Source: Flavobacteriaceae bacterium Ap0902 (GTDB lineage: Bacteria; Bacteroidota; Bacteroidia; Flavobacteriales; Weeksellaceae). From it: a stretch of 64,000 bases of DNA. Shown piece by piece: positions 45,130-55,304 of the stretch. The stretch's first letter is position 1, and every line of letters starts with the position of its first letter. The stretch is taken from positions 186,001 through 250,000 of the forward strand of contig WTFG01000003.1 of NCBI GenBank assembly GCA_009835005.1. The letters run 5' to 3'. Below the pieces are notes generated by a model. It worked only from the letters and a program-made list of their open reading frames with translations. It did no database searches and was not told the origin of the DNA. The position numbers and the translations under genes were made by a program.

Positions 45130-46185
45130 TTATCTCTTAATCAAATGGTAATAACGATCAACTTTGATTTCATCACTCAATGCAGTACCAGAGATTAAAT
45201 GATCCATTAATTCTCTGGACATATCTGGTGCGTTGAAGGTACCTCTAGTTCCCATACCGTTCAGTACATACAAATTACTAAATTCTGGATGTCTGCCCAC
45301 AATAGGTCTCATATTAGGGGTTGTAGGACGAAAAGCGGCCTTGTGATCAAGAATATTAAAATCTGCTTTAAAATAATGTTTTAAATTTTTGATCAGTTTT
45401 ACTCTATTCTCTGCTGTTGGACCGTCTAACTCCCATTCCCTATCATAAGTGGATCCTACATAAAATTTATGATCTCCTAAAGGCATTAGAAAGTTCTTAG
45501 AATTGATAGTGACATTAGGGAAATCCAAGTCCGATTCTATGATCAAAATTTCACCTTTGTTGGGCCTAATAGGAATAAAATTAAAATATGGATTGTTCAT
45601 TACTTTAATACCTTCTGCAAAAATGACTTTTTTAGCGATAACATTTCTATACTTAATTAACGGCTTCACTCTCAGTTCTTCATAATCAAAAGTTTCTATA
45701 CTTAAATTCGATTGATATTGTGTAAAAAAATCTTTTAACAGTTTAGAAAGATCAATCCACCCAGTACCTTTTACTTCTCCAAACCCATACGGGGACTCAA
45801 TATGATCAATCTTATGCAATATTGGCTCTGGATTCAAATAATTCTTCAATAAAGCTACTTTTTCAACTTTATCTTTCCAAGTCCTAACCTCTTGATTATT
45901 ACTAAAGACTCTGTATACATTAGAATAGTGAACATATTGACCTCCAAGAAGTTTCTCAAATGAAGAAAACGTATCTTGTAATAACTTCATTTGATGCTGT
46001 GTCCTCCAAACAGGATTAAATCTTTTGATTACAATAGGGTTGAATAACCCAGCTGCGACATGGGATGCAGCGGGTTCATTATCAGTAAAAATATGGAAGG
46101 TTTTCCCATGATTTAAACATTGTTTGGCGAAACACACTCCAGCAATACCAGCTCCTACTATTAAATAATCTACCTCTTGTTGCAT
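45130..46185 (-). CDS. FAD-dependent oxidoreductase (DAO type)
   Basis: 351 residues, cytoplasmic. The FAD-binding dinucleotide motif is YLIVGAGIAGVCFAKQCL. Central PNKGEILIIESDL and the C-terminal KAAFRPTTPNMRPIVGRH with NGMGTRG are typical of D-amino-acid oxidase-like flavoproteins. The substrate cannot be assigned. It lies downstream of the gldN terminator, so it is transcribed separately from the gld genes even though the same neighbourhood occurs in related genomes. Confidence 0.88.
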   Translation of the reverse strand: MQQEVDYLIVGAGIAGVCFAKQCLNHGKTFHIFTDNEPAASHVAAGLFNPIVIKRFNPVWRTQHQMKLLQDTFSSFEKLLGGQYVHYSNVYRVFSNNQEVRTWKDKVEKVALLKNYLNPEPILHKIDHIESPYGFGEVKGTGWIDLSKLLKDFFTQYQSNLSIETFDYEELRVKPLIKYRNVIAKKVIFAEGIKVMNNPYFNFIPIRPNKGEILIIESDLDFPNVTINSKNFLMPLGDHKFYVGSTYDREWELDGPTAENRVKLIKNLKHYFKADFNILDHKAAFRPTTPNMRPIVGRHPEFSNLYVLNGMGTRGTFNAPDMSRELMDHLISGTALSDEIKVDRYYHLIKR

Positions 46186-46208
46186 AATACCGAATTTAAT
46201 TCATAAAA

Positions 46209-46236
46209 AAATCCTGACCAAAATAAGCCAGGATTT
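46209..46236 (-). terminator. Terminator after gldN
   Basis: AAATCCTG and CAGGATTT arms; on the minus strand a run of seven T residues follows. It marks the end of the gldK-L-M-N transcript. Confidence 0.85.
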
Positions 46237-46260
46237 ATTTAATTTAATATGATATTTTAA

Positions 46261-47181
46261 TTAATAATTCCACATATCATTTTCTTTCTCTAAGATAGAA
46301 TTTCTAATTCTTTGAGATTCCTCTAATTGCGCACGAGCATCTTCTGGCAAGTATTCTTCTATACTTTTATTCCCAAGAGCATCACTAGATTTATAGATAA
46401 CAGAGTTGAATCTTCTAGCATTTAACATATCATCATAAGTGATGGACGAAGCTGCATTTTGTGGATTAAAGACACGGTATTTATGCAATGTTTTTCTTGC
46501 ATCTGGATACCATATCCAGAATAAATCTATGTATTCATCTGCACCTTCAAACCCCCTACCTATGGTCTGTGCATCTGGTCCCATCATGGAAAGTCCAAGC
46601 AATCGGTAACGCATCTCGCTCATTCTGCGATCCATGTACCACATTCCTTTTACTTTCACCATTTTGATTTGTTCTGAATCAATATCGTACATATCAATTC
46701 CTTGATCTACAGCGTTCTCTATATCTACACCCTGTTCTTGTTGCTCATAGTACCAATCAGTAGTATCTGTTCTAGAAAGAGCTCCAATAGCTTCTTCTTT
46801 AGAAATTTTATACTCAAAGAATTCATCATCATACACCTCTGTGATCTCCCCATCTTGAATTCCTTTTCTCAAAGCATCAAATAGAGATAATGTTTTATAC
46901 GCTATTCCATCTGTTGAGTTATAGTAGGGTTGATTAATTTTTTCATTTAAATCAATCACCTCCCATACCACTTTAGACCATAGAATATCCTTCTCATCCA
47001 CATATCCATACTCAAGGGGTTCTGACTCATTTTGAATAGTATCCCCTTCTATATTCAGCGTGAGATTCTGCTCACGCATTTTCCTTAGTTCTTCTGGTGA
47101 TTTAGCGTTAAGAACAGATTGTGCATTCATTGCACCAAGCCCTAACATAACCAAAAATATACTTAAAAAATTTAATTTCAT
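46261..47181 (-). CDS. gldN: Gliding motility / T9SS protein GldN
   Basis: 306 residues with a signal peptide (MKLNFLSIFLVMLGLGAMNAQ). The mature part has VVWEVIDLNEKINQPYYNST and RMSEMRYRLLGLSMMGPDAQ, standard for GldN/PorN. It pairs with GldK to form the periplasmic ring of the type IX secretion system beneath the outer membrane. It is the last gene of topA-arginase-like-gldKLMN, 73 bases after gldM, followed by a strong terminator. Confidence 0.95.
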   Translation of the reverse strand: MKLNFLSIFLVMLGLGAMNAQSVLNAKSPEELRKMREQNLTLNIEGDTIQNESEPLEYGYVDEKDILWSKVVWEVIDLNEKINQPYYNSTDGIAYKTLSLFDALRKGIQDGEITEVYDDEFFEYKISKEEAIGALSRTDTTDWYYEQQEQGVDIENAVDQGIDMYDIDSEQIKMVKVKGMWYMDRRMSEMRYRLLGLSMMGPDAQTIGRGFEGADEYIDLFWIWYPDARKTLHKYRVFNPQNAASSITYDDMLNARRFNSVIYKSSDALGNKSIEEYLPEDARAQLEESQRIRNSILEKENDMWNY

Positions 47182-47254
47182 TTTATTTTAAAATTTCATT
47201 CTTATTGAAATAACGCTTATTATTTCCTTTCATTGTACAAAGACAATGCTAAAT

Positions 47255-48781
47255 TTATTGCACATCTATCACCACAGGCGATATATTTGGTATTCTACCT
47301 TCTATACCAGATGCAGAAGCTTCTATATCAAATATATTCACGGCATCTCCTGCTCGTACCTGCTCTAAAACTCTACCTGCTCCACTCAAACTATTTCCAT
47401 TTACTTGAACGGTTCTCTGTCCAGGTACTTTAACTTTAAAACTAGTCACTGTGAAGTTAACATCAAATTCAAAATCTGGAATGGCAGCCTGTACTTGTAA
47501 TCTAGGTAAAGAACTCTGTGAAACTGTCAAAGCATTTTTACCACGAATCTGTCCTTGTGGCGCAGGTACTGGTTTAATTCTAAAGTCTTGATTCACCGTA
47601 ACTGTTTTACCAGTAGACGTCTTAGCACTTGCTGTAAAGGTAACCTTAGAACCACCAGATACACGATAAGTATATTTACCATTGGATCCGCTTAGGTTTC
47701 CAGTAGAAGGGCGCATAGAAATAGGACCATCTGCTCCATTGATTGTAGCTGTGAGTGGATTGGATACTCCACGATATACCACATTCATTCTATCTGCTGA
47801 AATAGATCCGCCTGTTGGTGCTCTTTCTAATGTTTCTGTCACCACAGCATAGTTTTCACTAAATGGTTCTTCTTTAACATCTCCATTGGGTAATCTATAA
47901 GAAACTGTTCCAGCAAAAGTATGATTACCAGGCGTCGTGTTCAATGGAATCGTTGCAACACCACCGTTTAAAGGATACTCTCTACCATTCATACTAATAG
48001 AACCAGAGGCCTCATCATTGTATGCACCAATGGCTACAAAAGCTTCTTTTTGAGTCCCTTCTTTAATGATATCTGGTACATCTACCAATAATTTAGTGGT
48101 TGTAAATTCAATTTTCTCTTCTAATTTACTAGCCATCATAGAACGCACTGCATTACCCTCTTCCGTTCTAGCATCTGCCTGAATTTTGGTTAGATTCGTT
48201 AGCGCAGCAACCATCGGTTGTTCATAAAATTTATCACTAACCCAATTCTTGCTTTGTTTTTTGGTAATGCGGGTTGTATTAAAAATTTGATCTAATCTTT
48301 CTTGGCTCACCCCTACAGATGCAAATTTATTCTTGAGCTCTTCTATTCGATTTACAAAGTTTTGTGCTTCTGCGTTGCCCTCTTCTTTAACGCCATTATC
48401 CTTAAAGAATAAATTGGTTATAGCCTCTGTATTTTGTAAAGCATTGTAATTTACTTCTTCTCCAGATTCATCTAGATCTGCGGTTAATTGGTCTTTTAAC
48501 CCTTGGACATAAGACACAAAATCATCAACATGGCTTTTTAAATCCTGTGCTGTTGCAACTGTAGGTTGATAATCTGGATCATCCTCTGCTTTAAGCTCCA
48601 TACTATTATAGAACGTAGCATTGTTATCCTCTGTTAATTGTATAGATTGCTCAAAAGATGAGTTTACGTCTTCAAATGATCTCAAAACCTCTCTATCCAC
48701 TTGTAATGCTAACATAGCAATAAATACAAGATACATCAGATTGATCATTTTCTGCCGTGGTGGTAATTTTCCCTGGGCCAT
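47255..48781 (-). CDS. gldM: Gliding motility / T9SS motor protein GldM
   Basis: 508 residues. The N-terminal cytoplasmic stretch LPPRQKMINLMYLVFIAMLA contains the single membrane helix that pairs with GldL. The periplasmic part has a helical domain (35-220) and three Ig-like beta domains (about 225-508). It transmits motor movement from GldL to the GldKN ring. Length and order are standard. It is 55 bases downstream of gldL. Confidence 0.96.
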   Translation of the reverse strand: MAQGKLPPRQKMINLMYLVFIAMLALQVDREVLRSFEDVNSSFEQSIQLTEDNNATFYNSMELKAEDDPDYQPTVATAQDLKSHVDDFVSYVQGLKDQLTADLDESGEEVNYNALQNTEAITNLFFKDNGVKEEGNAEAQNFVNRIEELKNKFASVGVSQERLDQIFNTTRITKKQSKNWVSDKFYEQPMVAALTNLTKIQADARTEEGNAVRSMMASKLEEKIEFTTTKLLVDVPDIIKEGTQKEAFVAIGAYNDEASGSISMNGREYPLNGGVATIPLNTTPGNHTFAGTVSYRLPNGDVKEEPFSENYAVVTETLERAPTGGSISADRMNVVYRGVSNPLTATINGADGPISMRPSTGNLSGSNGKYTYRVSGGSKVTFTASAKTSTGKTVTVNQDFRIKPVPAPQGQIRGKNALTVSQSSLPRLQVQAAIPDFEFDVNFTVTSFKVKVPGQRTVQVNGNSLSGAGRVLEQVRAGDAVNIFDIEASASGIEGRIPNISPVVIDVQ

Positions 48782-48836
48782 TATTTAATTGTTTGTAGAA
48801 TTAATAATCATGTAAATGTTCTTTTGCAAAATAGTC

Positions 48837-49529
48837 CTATTTAATATTAGGACTTCTCATGGCAGATAACATACCACCATAAACCTGATTCAGGCTGTTC
48901 ACATTAGAAGTTAACTTGTTCATTTCCTTTAAGAACTGCTCTGATCCTGCAGCGGATTTTTGCATTTCGTTAACAAATTTTTGATTTAATTCTACCTGTT
49001 TTTTACCGCTATCCAGTTGAACCTGATATAGGGCATTTAAAGATTCCATATGATTGGCAGCCAAAGCTAATTGATCTCCATAAGCTTGTGTAGCTCTGGA
49101 AGCATCTACCGTTTTATTAATATCTGTTACAGAATGATTAAAGTTCTCTATTCCATCTCTTAGCCGTGTCATTAAAGAAGTATCTAATTTAGCATCTGCC
49201 AACATTTTGTCTAATTTATTAGAAAGAGAAACCTCTGCATCACCAGTTTCTATAATAGCTTTTGACTTTCTAGCTTTTACAGGTTCATTCCCATCGGCTA
49301 ATTCTGGATATGCCTTCTCCCAATCATATTGTCCAGAAGGAGTATCAAAAGCGAAAATGACAAATATCAGTGCCTCTACTCCTAATCCTATCGCCAAAAT
49401 TGTAGAACCATCTAACCCTAAGATAGAATAGTGATTAATTTTGAATAGTGCTCCTATAATAACAACGGCTGCCCCTAGGGAGTACACCATATTTAAAATA
49501 ACATCTTTTTTTGTAGCTTTTGCTGCCAT
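48837..49529 (-). CDS. gldL: Gliding motility / T9SS motor protein GldL
   Basis: 230 residues. Two membrane helices: residues about 13-31 and 42-60. The second contains E52 (IGLGVEALIFVIFAF), matching the essential Glu of the proton-driven motor. Y16, K30 and H33 lie at the positions of other conserved polar residues in the first helix region. The long cytosolic tail is helical. GldL with GldM converts proton motive force into rotation or secretion energy. It is 39 bases after gldK. Confidence 0.95.
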   Translation of the reverse strand: MAAKATKKDVILNMVYSLGAAVVIIGALFKINHYSILGLDGSTILAIGLGVEALIFVIFAFDTPSGQYDWEKAYPELADGNEPVKARKSKAIIETGDAEVSLSNKLDKMLADAKLDTSLMTRLRDGIENFNHSVTDINKTVDASRATQAYGDQLALAANHMESLNALYQVQLDSGKKQVELNQKFVNEMQKSAAGSEQFLKEMNKLTSNVNSLNQVYGGMLSAMRSPNIK

Positions 49530-49568
49530 AATGTTTTAAATAATTTAAGTTCTAATTATGTTTAAATT

Positions 49569-51011
49569 TTATTGTCTCGTTCTTTTGTATTTCACATCAG
49601 CTCCTTCTGGAATTGTTTGAACTGTACGGAACCCAATGTAGCTGCGTGCTGAATCTTGATGTGCCCAATCCCTTACACCCACCATGAGCATAAAGCCAAC
49701 ATCTTTCCAAGAACCTCCTTTTACTACTTTATTTGGAATTTCTCTCCCAGCTCCTAAAGTTGGATTTAATGTAGAGGTGAACTCATTGGCAGAAGTATGA
49801 TATGGCGACTGCGTCCATTCTGCTACGTTCCCTGCCATGTCATACAATCCATAATCGTTTGGATAAAAAGTTTTAACAGGTGCCGCATACATAAATCCTT
49901 TTTCTTTTGATTTAGCACAACAATCCTCTACATAATCACCTCTTTTAGGCTTAAAATTAGCTAAATAACATCCTCTGTCATCTGCTAGATAGGGACCACC
50001 CCAAGGATATGGCGCATCTTGAATACCACCTCTAGCAGCATATTCCCATTCAACTTCTGTAGGAAGACGATATACAATAACATCTTCTCTATTCTTTGAT
50101 TTCCTACCTTGATTATAAGCTCTATGTTTGTTGGTTCTATAAGCACAAAATGCTCTGGCTTGATCCCAAGTTACACCCACAACTGGATATTCATTATAAG
50201 CTTCATTCCAGAAGTAATCCTCATGTAATGGATCGTTATAAGCATAATTAAAATCACGTACCCATACCGTAGTGTCTGGGTAAACATTCACTGTATCTGT
50301 TATAACAAAATCGCTTCTATTGGTGTTTTCATCTAAATGTGCTCTAGCAGCCTTACTCTTATCAATCTCTGAAAATACATAATTCAATTTACGCACATCC
50401 AAAAGACGCTCTCCATTAAACCTCTCTTCTGGCGGGTAATACATGGATTCCATTACCTCTACGTAATCTCTATCTGGGTAATCATTTTTATCCCAAATAA
50501 TATCTCTATCCCAATTGAGTTGTCTTTCTGATTCATAACCACTTCTACCATCTGCCATTTCATTTATATATTCTTGGTAAGCAGATGGGTCTCCATTATT
50601 ATCACTCATATTTTTGAAAGCGAATTCACCAATCCCAGGATCGCCTCCTTGCGTACCATCAAATCCAAGTTCATAGGCTCTTTCCGCTAATCTCTGACGC
50701 ACAATGGAGTCTCTCACGTAATTAACAAATACTTTGTATTCGGCATTTGTAATCTCTGAATCGTCTATATAAAATCCACCAACAGAAACTGTTTTTGGTG
50801 TGGCATTCTGTTGTTGGGCAAAATCATAATCTGTATTACCCATTACAAAAGACCCACCTGGGACGGCCACCATACCCACTGGTCTGGTTGGCGAAATATT
50901 TTTACCGCTCTTCTCTGGTATAATCATACCGCGGTCGTTTTTTTTGCTTCCGCCTCCCCCACAGGAGAAAAGAACCGAACCAACTAAAACTGCTGCCAAT
51001 ATTTTTCTCAT
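49569..51011 (-). CDS. gldK: Gliding motility / T9SS lipoprotein GldK
   Basis: 480 residues from ATG 51011; a GTG six bases earlier is possible. The lipoprotein signal ends VLFSCGGGG. The FGE-sulfatase-like fold has VPGGSFVMGNTDYDF and WDQARAFCAYRTNKHRAYNQ, PYPWGG, GNVAEWTQSPYH and VVKGGSWKDVGFM near the end. GldK forms the ring with GldN. It follows the arginase-like gene by about 110 bases and leads gldLMN. Confidence 0.96.
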   Translation of the reverse strand: MRKILAAVLVGSVLFSCGGGGSKKNDRGMIIPEKSGKNISPTRPVGMVAVPGGSFVMGNTDYDFAQQQNATPKTVSVGGFYIDDSEITNAEYKVFVNYVRDSIVRQRLAERAYELGFDGTQGGDPGIGEFAFKNMSDNNGDPSAYQEYINEMADGRSGYESERQLNWDRDIIWDKNDYPDRDYVEVMESMYYPPEERFNGERLLDVRKLNYVFSEIDKSKAARAHLDENTNRSDFVITDTVNVYPDTTVWVRDFNYAYNDPLHEDYFWNEAYNEYPVVGVTWDQARAFCAYRTNKHRAYNQGRKSKNREDVIVYRLPTEVEWEYAARGGIQDAPYPWGGPYLADDRGCYLANFKPKRGDYVEDCCAKSKEKGFMYAAPVKTFYPNDYGLYDMAGNVAEWTQSPYHTSANEFTSTLNPTLGAGREIPNKVVKGGSWKDVGFMLMVGVRDWAHQDSARSYIGFRTVQTIPEGADVKYKRTRQ

Positions 51012-51120
51012 TATCACTCTAATTTTGAGTTTGTAAAACTATAACTTTTTCAAACATCATCAAATAAATAATTCAATGATTGCCATGTATAAACGTTAAA
51101 TCTTAGCGTTTATTTCACAA

Positions 51121-52215
51121 TTAGTAAAATTTCTTATAAAACTTTAACCAAATATCTGGATATTCACCTGCCATAGCTGCTCTATAATCACTATAATTAC
51201 ATGGTATGTTTCTTTTTTTGCCATCCATACGCATTTGTAACCACCATCTTTCTGAAACATTTGATTTAATAAATACGATTTCATCATCCTCTAATTGGAC
51301 GTGATAAGTCTGCAAATCACCATCGTATTTCTGGTTATTCTGCGCCTCTACAAAGTACCAAATAATTTCTGCTAATAAAAAGGCATCCTCTAAATTTAAC
51401 GTTGGTAGAAAATTAGAAAGATGAATTACTTTTAAATTTTCATTTAACCCAGCATACCTCATCAATCCACAAATCTCCCTTGCATCAAATCCATTGGGTG
51501 TTATTTTTAGTGCAGACTTGAAAGACCCATACTGCATAGCATTCATATCTACAGATAATAAATCTAATTCTCTTAAATAAGGTTCTGCTATACTCAAGTC
51601 AGCCGTTAAAGCACCTAACCTGATATTTTCAAAATTTAATTGCTCTAGAATATCTAATTCTTCTTTGGCCACATAAGGTGCTTGACTACCTAAATTGAAA
51701 TAATCAAGGATGCGATTTTCCCCGTTTAGGATCATTTTCGTTACCAGATTATTGGCTGTTAAATTGTGATGATCACCTTCTATATCCAATTTAATATCTA
51801 CCGTCCCAACTTTCATTAAATCTTTTTGCAGTGCTTCATAGATTATATAGGATAATGCTTGTGTTCCACCAAGAACGATGATAGTGGCTCCGGTATTCTT
51901 GAGTGCACTGATTACTTGGTGTAAAGCAAAACTAGAATCCTCAAAGGTGTTGCCAGCAAGGACAGTTCCAAGATCAAATATTTTTCTACTCCAATTACTT
52001 TTAGATAATTGGTAGAAATGATTTCTAATCTGTGAAAAGTGAATATCTTCTGCATCTAAATATTCCCCATACTCACCAAGACCTATAAGTACAATGCTAT
52101 GATGGTCTATTTGATCTAATCCATCAAAATTAATGATGTCTAAGACTTGATCATTAGAATGATTTAGAGGTAATATATCATGAGGAATAGGATCTAAAAA
52201 TTCATGTATATCCAT
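51121..52215 (-). CDS. Arginase/formimidoylglutamase homologue without the metal site
   Basis: 364 residues in the ureohydrolase fold, usually labelled formimidoylglutamase. The metal-binding motifs are lost. GGDHS of active enzymes is here VLGGTQALSY, the DAHxD region is LDIEGDHHNLT, and SxDxDxxDP is LLSVDMNAMQYGSF. Two manganese ions could not be held in the usual way, so hydrolase activity is unlikely. It abuts topA (stop 52216, start 52215) and precedes gldK. This neighbourhood is shared by related Bacteroidota, suggesting a non-catalytic role tied to the secretion system, which is inference. Confidence 0.85.
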   Translation of the reverse strand: MDIHEFLDPIPHDILPLNHSNDQVLDIINFDGLDQIDHHSIVLIGLGEYGEYLDAEDIHFSQIRNHFYQLSKSNWSRKIFDLGTVLAGNTFEDSSFALHQVISALKNTGATIIVLGGTQALSYIIYEALQKDLMKVGTVDIKLDIEGDHHNLTANNLVTKMILNGENRILDYFNLGSQAPYVAKEELDILEQLNFENIRLGALTADLSIAEPYLRELDLLSVDMNAMQYGSFKSALKITPNGFDAREICGLMRYAGLNENLKVIHLSNFLPTLNLEDAFLLAEIIWYFVEAQNNQKYDGDLQTYHVQLEDDEIVFIKSNVSERWWLQMRMDGKKRNIPCNYSDYRAAMAGEYPDIWLKFYKKFY

Positions 52216-54735
52216 TTATTTTTTGCTTGTTTTCTTAGTCGTCTTTTTCTTGGGTGCCCTCTTCTTGGCAGGTTTCTTCTTAGAAGCCTTTTCTATAATT
52301 GCAATAGCCTCCGTTTCTGTCATGGCCGCTACATCTGTCTCTTTAGGCATTTCTACTTTGGTTTTGCCTTTGATTACATTGAATCTACCCCATCTTGCTT
52401 TCTCTACACGAATACCAGATTCTTCAAAAGTTTTCAAAACTTTTTCTCTTTCTTTCTTCTTTTTAGCCTCTATTAATTCCTCAATATCTGTTTCTGAAAG
52501 ATTATCCCAATCATATTTTTTGTTGACATTGATGAACATATCATTCCATTTAATAAAAGGGCCAAACCTTCCTTTTCCCTTTGTAACTTCAAGTCCTTCA
52601 TAAAAAGCAATAGGAGCATCTGCTTTTTGTCTCTCTTTGATTAATTCTATGGCTCTCTCTCTGGTAATATCATTGGGATCTTCCCCTTTAGAAAGAGAAA
52701 TATATTTCTTTCCAAATTTAACATAAGGACCATACCTTCCCACATTTACAGAAACTTCTTCTCCATCGTACTCACCTAAATCTTTAGGCAATTCAAACAG
52801 CTTCATTGCTTCCTCATAAGTTATAGTCAATATATTCTGATCAGGTTTCAAGCTTGCAAACTTTGGCTTTTCCTCATCTTCTACTTCTCCAATCTGCAGC
52901 ATAGGTCCATACCGGCCAATTCTAGCATATACATTTTTACCAGTTTCTGGGTCTTGTCCTAACAACCTCTCCCCACTAGCTCTATCTGCATTTTCTTCTA
53001 CATCTTTTACAACCTTGTGAAATGATGTATAAAATTCATTCAGTACATTGAACCAATCTTCTTTACCAGAAGCGATTTCATCAAAATCCTCCTCTACTTT
53101 GGCTGTAAATTGATAATCCATAATGGTTTTAAAATAGTTGACAAGAAAATCATTTACCACAATCCCCACATCGGTTGGTTTTAATTTTCTTTTATCTGCA
53201 CCATAGGTTTCGGTTTCTGTAGCCTCCTTGATTTCTCCGTTTTTTAATCTAAGAACTCTTAAATCTCTTTGCTCACCATCTAAATTGATAATCTCTACAT
53301 AATCTCTTTTCTGGATTGTAGAAATGGTAGGTGCATAAGTAGATGGTCTACCAATACCCAATTCCTCTAGTTTTCTTACTAGCGTAGCCTCTGTGTAGCG
53401 TGGTGCGTGTCTAGAGAACTTCTCTGTACCTTTGATTTCTTTGGCATCTAGCGAATCATCAACAGATACTTTTGGCAGAATAGACATTCCTTTTTGAATC
53501 GGTTCATCATCCTCATCCCTACTTTCTTGATAAACTTTTAAAAATCCATCAAATAAGATTACCTCCCCTTTTCCTCTAAAAATATATTCTTGATCCCTGC
53601 TATTATCTACGGTAATCGTTGTCCGCTCTAGATTGGCATCTGCCATTTGGCTGGCTACTGTTCTCTTCCAGATGAGATCATATAATCTTCTTTGCGATGC
53701 ATCTACACCCGCATCTGCTTGTGTTAGATCTGTAGGGCGAATAGCCTCGTGCGCTTCTTGTGCTCCTTTAGTTTTACCCTTATATGTTCTGGTCTTAGAA
53801 TATTTACTACCATATTTAGAATTTATCATGCTAGCAGCGGCAGTCAGTGCATCCTGAGAAAGATTGACACTATCTGTTCTCATATAAGTAATTAAACCCT
53901 GCTCATATAATTGTTGTGCCACCCGCATGGTACGTGCTACGGGATAGCCCAGTTTACGAGAAGCCTCTTGTTGTAGTGTTGACGTAGTAAAAGGTGCTGC
54001 GGGTGAGCGCTTGCCAGGATGAGTCTCAACATCTGCAACTTTAAACTTGGCTTCTGCACACCTTTCTATAAAGGCTTTAGCTTCCTGATATGTATCAAAT
54101 TCTTTATTTAATAAAGCCTCAAAAGAGCCACCTTTATCTGTAGTGAATGTCGCTACAAATCGGAAACTATTCTCTGGGATAAAATCAAGAATTTCTTTTT
54201 CTCTTTCTACTAATAATCTTACCGCAACAGATTGTACTCTACCAGCAGATAAGCCTGGTCTAACCTTCTTCCATAAAACAGGAGACATTTTAAAACCAAC
54301 TAATCTATCCAAAATTCTTCTTGCTTGTTGTGCATTGACTAAATCCTCATCTATTTCTCTAGGATTCTCAATAGCTTTTTGGATCGCATTTTTTGTAATT
54401 TCATTAAAGACAATTCTCTTTGTATTCTCTCTGGTTAAGCCTAAAGTGTTATATAAATGCCATGCAATCGCTTCTCCCTCGCGATCCTCATCAGATGCCA
54501 ACCATATCATGTCTGATTTGGCGGTTGCTTTTTTAAGTTTATTAACAATTTCTTCTTTATCCGGGGAAATAACATATTCGGGTTCAAAATTATTTTCTAT
54601 ATCAATACCCATATTTTTCTTAGGCAAATCTACAATGTGTCCAAAACTAGATTCCACCTGGAAGTCTTTTCCAAGATATTTTTGGATGGTTTTTGCTTTT
54701 GCGGGTGACTCAACGATAACGAGATTCTTAGGCAT
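52216..54735 (-). CDS. topA: DNA topoisomerase I
   Basis: 839 residues from ATG 54735. The frame extends further upstream, but that extension overlaps the DUF2141 gene and lacks topoisomerase sequence. Toprim domain: LVIVESPAKAKTIQKYLGKD and ASDEDREGEAIAWHL. The active-site Tyr lies in GLITYMRTDSVNLSQ. The C-terminus has three diverged repeats with GRYGPYVKFGKKY and a Lys-rich tail (KKPAKKRAPKKKTTKKTSKK). No zinc-finger Cys are seen, as is common in Bacteroidota. It relaxes negative supercoils. A TACTTTTG element lies at 54762-54755. Confidence 0.96.
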   Translation of the reverse strand: MPKNLVIVESPAKAKTIQKYLGKDFQVESSFGHIVDLPKKNMGIDIENNFEPEYVISPDKEEIVNKLKKATAKSDMIWLASDEDREGEAIAWHLYNTLGLTRENTKRIVFNEITKNAIQKAIENPREIDEDLVNAQQARRILDRLVGFKMSPVLWKKVRPGLSAGRVQSVAVRLLVEREKEILDFIPENSFRFVATFTTDKGGSFEALLNKEFDTYQEAKAFIERCAEAKFKVADVETHPGKRSPAAPFTTSTLQQEASRKLGYPVARTMRVAQQLYEQGLITYMRTDSVNLSQDALTAAASMINSKYGSKYSKTRTYKGKTKGAQEAHEAIRPTDLTQADAGVDASQRRLYDLIWKRTVASQMADANLERTTITVDNSRDQEYIFRGKGEVILFDGFLKVYQESRDEDDEPIQKGMSILPKVSVDDSLDAKEIKGTEKFSRHAPRYTEATLVRKLEELGIGRPSTYAPTISTIQKRDYVEIINLDGEQRDLRVLRLKNGEIKEATETETYGADKRKLKPTDVGIVVNDFLVNYFKTIMDYQFTAKVEEDFDEIASGKEDWFNVLNEFYTSFHKVVKDVEENADRASGERLLGQDPETGKNVYARIGRYGPMLQIGEVEDEEKPKFASLKPDQNILTITYEEAMKLFELPKDLGEYDGEEVSVNVGRYGPYVKFGKKYISLSKGEDPNDITRERAIELIKERQKADAPIAFYEGLEVTKGKGRFGPFIKWNDMFINVNKKYDWDNLSETDIEELIEAKKKKEREKVLKTFEESGIRVEKARWGRFNVIKGKTKVEMPKETDVAAMTETEAIAIIEKASKKKPAKKRAPKKKTTKKTSKK

Positions 54736-54754
54736 AAAATTTGAAAATTTGTTG

Positions 54755-54762
54755 CAAAAGTA
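54755..54762 (-). promoter_or_regulatory. Minus-7 element of topA
   Basis: TACTTTTG on the minus strand, 20 bases upstream of ATG 54735. No clear minus-33 was found. Confidence 0.5.
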
Positions 54763-54856
54763 AAGAAAATAGTTCATTTCTAATTTTATTCCTGAAATTA
54801 GCATGGCGATTTGTGGCATGAAAATAGAATAACCTTTGTATAGAACAACTCTTATC

Positions 54857-55273
54857 ATGAAAAAAATTATATTAATATTATCTTTAATAACTGCTACAAT
54901 ATCTTTTAGCCAAACAGCAAAAATTAATATAGAGGTAGACGGAATCACCAACAACCAGGGCAATATAGGTATCGCTTTGTATAATAATGCGAACGATTTC
55001 ACGATTAAAGAATATAGAGCCACCAAGGTGAAAGCCAAGCAAGGAAAAGTATACGCTGCGTTTGATGAAATTCCAGCAGGTGAATATGGTATCGCTATAT
55101 TGCACGATGAAAATAAAAATGACAAAATGGATTTCAATATGATTGGAATCCCCAAAGAGGACTATGGTTTCTCTAATAATCCTGCAATCGTTTTATCTAA
55201 ACCTAAGTTTAAGGAAGTCGCTTTTCCTGTAAAAAAGGGTGAGTCTAAAAAGGTTAAAATAAAACTTAAATAA
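54857..55273 (+). CDS. DUF2141 secreted protein
   Basis: 138 residues from ATG 54857; the upstream TTG at 54836 overlaps a CTTTGTATAG promoter-like sequence. A signal peptide (MKKIILILSLITATISFSQ) precedes a single DUF2141 beta-sandwich with GNIGIALYNNANDF, FDEIPAGEYGIAILHDENKN (calcium-binding-like DxNxN) and GFSNNPAIVLSKP. Members are secreted or periplasmic, with unknown function. It is divergent from topA and ends at a bidirectional hairpin. Confidence 0.85.
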   Translation: MKKIILILSLITATISFSQTAKINIEVDGITNNQGNIGIALYNNANDFTIKEYRATKVKAKQGKVYAAFDEIPAGEYGIAILHDENKNDKMDFNMIGIPKEDYGFSNNPAIVLSKPKFKEVAFPVKKGESKKVKIKLK

Positions 55274-55304
55274 AAAACGAATTAAATAAATTCTAAAAAT
55301 AAAA

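Noticed and set aside
54736-55155. Long N-terminal extension of the topoisomerase frame
   Set aside because: The extension overlaps the DUF2141 gene and its sequence is hydrophobic and unlike topoisomerase; ATG 54735 gives the canonical start MPKNLVIVESPAKAK.
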